A DNA stretch of 44,981 nucleotides, taken from positions 1-44,981 of the forward strand of contig SUTV01000009.1 of assembly GCA_015152515.1 (NCBI GenBank), read 5' to 3'. Positions 42,800 to 44,981 of this stretch are shown in pieces. This DNA comes from Cyanobacteria bacterium SIG29. Lineage in GTDB: Bacteria; Cyanobacteriota; Vampirovibrionia; Gastranaerophilales; Gastranaerophilaceae. Below the pieces are notes generated by a model. It made no database searches and was not told the DNA's origin. It was given only the letters and a program-made list of their open reading frames with translations. Each line of letters starts with the position of its first letter. The first letter of the stretch is position 1. Made by a program: the position numbers and the translations under genes.

Positions 42800-44281
42800 C
42801 TATTCTTTATTCTTAAATAATGTTTGAATGTTTGCTTTAATCAAAGATTCTTTTATACTTTCAAAACTTAAGCCATTTAATTTTTTATAAGTATTATCAA
42901 TCATATTAAATATTGGATTAGCATCCACAATTGCTTGAAAATTTCTTGCATCAATTTCAAGTGGGTCTTGCAAATAAGTGCCTGCTAATCCTTCTATTCC
43001 TTTGCTTCCTTTTATCCAAGCATTTAATTTTAGTTCTTCTATTGAGCCTCTTTTTAATGGTGGCATATCACTTATCATTCTTTGATATTTGCTGCTTATT
43101 TCAGGATTTAATTTTGCAAGTTTGCTTGGATTGTTTTCATAAATTCTTGCATATTGATGAATATGTCTTCTTTCATGCATTGTTGTTGAAATAATATTTG
43201 CTTGAGGAGAACAGTTGTTCCTTCTTCTTATATGTTTTACATAATCATCAAACACTTTTTTTGTTATAGGTTGTGATATTTGTGCCCCAGTTTCAAGGTC
43301 TTCATAATATTCAATATAGAAATCATTTAATTTTTCGCGTTTTAAAAATTTATATTTTGAATTATCTGGAGCATTTGAATTTCCTTTTGGAACTATTGTT
43401 TTTGCTTTATTGTTGTTGATTCTTATTCTACAATTTCCTCTGTTTGCAGAACCGTTTGTTCCTTGATTTTCAAATTGAACTAATTCTAAATTTGGTTTTT
43501 CTTTTACGCCCGTAATTTCTGCATATTTATTTAATGCAACTTCTGGGATTTTATCATCTGGTACATTAAATGCTAGTATTTCTTTTTTTAGTTTTGTTGC
43601 TACTTTTTTTGATAAATTTAATGTTTTTATGTGTTTATCAACAATATTTTGGTATTCGATTCTTCTTGATAATTCAATATTGCTATTTTTTATACATTGA
43701 AATTTATTTTTTATTCCTTTTGTTTGTACTAATCCTTTCATTAAATCTAAATTTGGACTTATCTTTCCATATTTTATAAATTTAGTAACTGATTTAGTTG
43801 CTTTTGGAACAAATGGCAAACTTAAACCTATGTTTATTGTGTCTTTTCCAATTTCTTTTAAATTTTTTCTTGCTTCATTATAATTTTTATTTTTATTATT
43901 TTTGACAAAATTCATTATGTCTTTAATGCTTTTATTACAAGCAAAACCTAAATAACATAAGGTTAGTATAGAACCTGCTACAGCTGTTGGTATTCCAATT
44001 AATGGTGTAGTCAATAATAATCCACTTACGATAGCACCAGATAAGATGGTTTTTACCGGATGTTTTATTATTGATGTTCCGATTTCTTTTATATTTTCTA
44101 ACATCCCTTTTGATACAATTGAAATAGCTTCTTTTCCTGTTATTTTATTAGAATTTGTTAGAGTTATTGTGTCTGTTTTTATTTCATCAAAAATTTTATT
44201 GATATTTTTATTTTTTAAAATATCTGAATTTGAAAACGTTGCTTTATAAGCATTCTTATTGCTTAAATTTAATACCTTCAC
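42800..44281 (-). CDS. Putative zinc metallopeptidase (HERRH) with membrane hairpin
   Basis: A 493-residue protein. The N-terminus is Asn/Lys-rich (AYKATFSN). Residues ~76-115 contain two hydrophobic segments. The catalytic candidate is STTMHERRHIHQ: H369-E370-x2-H373, an HExxH zinc site; DPLEIDAR (439-446) supplies E442, a plausible third ligand about 70 residues later, with the E-x-x-A spacing seen in several zincin families. A Lys-rich helical region fills 120-260. The family is not recognised. GTG start at 44281, with GGGAA upstream on the minus strand. It ends tail-to-tail with the HNH gene. Confidence 0.72.
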   Translation of the reverse strand: MKVLNLSNKNAYKATFSNSDILKNKNINKIFDEIKTDTITLTNSNKITGKEAISIVSKGMLENIKEIGTSIIKHPVKTILSGAIVSGLLLTTPLIGIPTAVAGSILTLCYLGFACNKSIKDIMNFVKNNKNKNYNEARKNLKEIGKDTINIGLSLPFVPKATKSVTKFIKYGKISPNLDLMKGLVQTKGIKNKFQCIKNSNIELSRRIEYQNIVDKHIKTLNLSKKVATKLKKEILAFNVPDDKIPEVALNKYAEITGVKEKPNLELVQFENQGTNGSANRGNCRIRINNNKAKTIVPKGNSNAPDNSKYKFLKREKLNDFYIEYYEDLETGAQISQPITKKVFDDYVKHIRRRNNCSPQANIISTTMHERRHIHQYARIYENNPSKLAKLNPEISSKYQRMISDMPPLKRGSIEELKLNAWIKGSKGIEGLAGTYLQDPLEIDARNFQAIVDANPIFNMIDNTYKKLNGLSFESIKESLIKANIQTLFKNKE

Positions 44282-44495
44282 TTTTACATTCCCTTTTCTT
44301 TAAATAAAACAATTCGTTTTTTCAAATTGCCCGAACTTAAAAATAAATTTAAGAAATGTATGTGTATAATTTAAAATTTTGAAGCTATAAATCTTATCTG
44401 AGTTGCTTTGTATTTTGTTACAAACAGCTAAATTTGTTAAACTTTTAGTCGAAAATTGCCGTTAGAACTAATAAAAGCAAAAGAAATAAGAAGAA

Positions 44496-44594
44496 ATGTC
44501 GTCAAATTTTGGAGATACTAATGCTTGGTATTCATTGCTAGATTTAACTAGCAAAGTTGTCCTAATGATAAAGATAAAACAATTCAAGAAGTAA
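44496..44594 (+). pseudogene. Broken leader related to the start of the 1154 gene
   Basis: ATG 44496 opens a 32-codon frame ending at TAA 44592-44594. The first ~21 residues resemble the start of the giant EF-hand protein (MS..., then AWxxLLDL and KV at matching positions). A frame break follows at about 44557-44561, after which the other frame stays open. This looks like the decayed start of a related gene. The 214 bases before it (44282-44495) are AT-rich with no gene seen. Confidence 0.6.
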
Positions 44595-44866
44595 TTAATG
44601 AAACTGAAAAACAAAATATTGATGATAGTTTACTTGATGATTTGATGATGGCCCAAGAAATAAAAAATATCGGTAGAAATGGTATTAGATTTTTAAAGGC
44701 TGATTATTTTGATGAGGCATTATACGGAATAAAAGAAAAAGCCATTATTAAATATAGTCTCTTTGATTTGAGCTATATCAAGGTTTACACCTTAAAAGGC
44801 GAATATATTTGTAGAGCAAATCGAGTGACTTCAACTCACCCATTAGCACATCAAATACACGATTGA
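44552..44866 (+). pseudogene. C-terminal fragment of a Mu-type transposase
   Basis: The frame is open from 44552 to TGA 44864-44866. From about 44620 it matches the C-terminal beta-barrel region of MuA-like transposases: LLDDLMMAQEIK, IGRNGIRFLKADYF, LYGIKEKAIIKYS, LFDLSYIKVYTLKGEYIC and RVTSTHPLA. The catalytic DDE part is absent upstream and the final ~100 residues of the family are missing downstream. An in-frame ATG at 44642 exists but no functional product is expected. It marks a past Mu-like element or recombination. Confidence 0.75.
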
Positions 44867-44981
44867 TAGATATACAGGAAGTGTACATACCTTACAACAA
44901 TCTTGCCCAAGAACTAAACTCGCAAAATTTGATAGAGCTTTAACAATGGGCATATATGATTTAACAATTGGCGAAGGTACT
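44847..44981 (+). pseudogene. Open frame running off the window edge, unrecognised fragment
   Basis: A third frame is open from 44847 to the last base, encoding about 45 residues (including DRYTGSVHTL and FDRALTMGIYDL). It overlaps the end of the transposase fragment in another frame and has no clear start, though ATG 44929 is available. It may be the start of, or debris from, another gene; only sequence beyond the window can decide. Confidence 0.3.

Noticed and set aside
43570-43779. Leu-rich plus-strand frame opposite the metallopeptidase
   Set aside because: Reverse reading of a Lys/Asn-rich coding region gives artificial hydrophobic runs.
44552-44981. Intact Mu-like prophage or transposon
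   Set aside because: Only the transposase C-terminus is present, with no DDE core, MuB or end sequences in the window.

Overview
Organism. This is AT-rich, densely packed bacterial chromosome with short intergenic gaps, many stop/start overlaps of the TAATG or ATGA type, and the standard code. A diderm envelope is suggested by a secreted SLBB polysaccharide-export protein with a Wzz-type partner. Several proteins start with an Asn-rich, disordered leader ending in a Phe-Ser-Gly type motif. I associate this with gut Candidatus Gastranaerophilales (Melainabacteria/Vampirovibrionia). That assignment is from recall and inference (about 0.6), not from a search.

Layout. (1) 1-4980: the 3' part of a secreted-type hydrolase with an EF-hand-like loop, then a 1274-residue acidic EF-hand/coiled-coil protein. 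(2) 5030-6760: a pentapeptide-repeat protein, a degenerate HD-GYP-like protein and ribosomal protein L28, separated by two bidirectional terminators. (3) 6927-10960: dgt, dnaG and rpoD, a housekeeping replication/transcription cluster. (4) 11178-15542: a tightly coupled four-gene operon with two paralogous three-cysteine proteins of the 2-hydroxyacyl-CoA dehydratase/activase-related type, a PHP phosphoesterase and a radical SAM protein; its reaction is unknown. (5) 15582-31421: an exopolysaccharide or capsule locus with SLBB exporter, initiating sugar transferase, PlsC-like acyltransferase, galE, three glycosyltransferases, Wzy-like polymerase, FrhB/pyruvyltransferase fusion, Wzx flippase, Wzz and a second galE. 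(6) 31426-34413: a radical SAM protein, a PAP2 phosphatase and a diacylglycerol-kinase-like lipid kinase, coupled to the second galE. (7) 34415-44281: an accessory region with unknown leader-bearing proteins, a C_GCAxxG_C_C redox protein, an alanine/sodium symporter, and a run of effector-like genes: an R-S-E mono-ADP-ribosyltransferase, a 720-residue protein with possible ADP-ribosyltransferase-like elements, an HNH nuclease and a HERRH zincin. (8) 44496-44981: broken coding fragments, including the C-terminus of a Mu-type transposase next to a leader resembling the start of the 1154 gene.

How it fits together. Regions 5 and 6 look like one envelope program: a lipid-linked glycan is started by the sugar transferase, extended by the glycosyltransferases, flipped by Wzx, polymerised by Wzy/Wzz and exported through the SLBB protein. 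A cluster of TTGTAA boxes before wzz is the best candidate regulatory site. Region 7 is the best candidate for undescribed biology: several unrelated catalytic domains, some behind a similar leader, which could be a host- or competitor-directed effector set. No tRNA, rRNA, CRISPR array or intact mobile element was seen, and no gene-free stretch exceeds about 300 bases.
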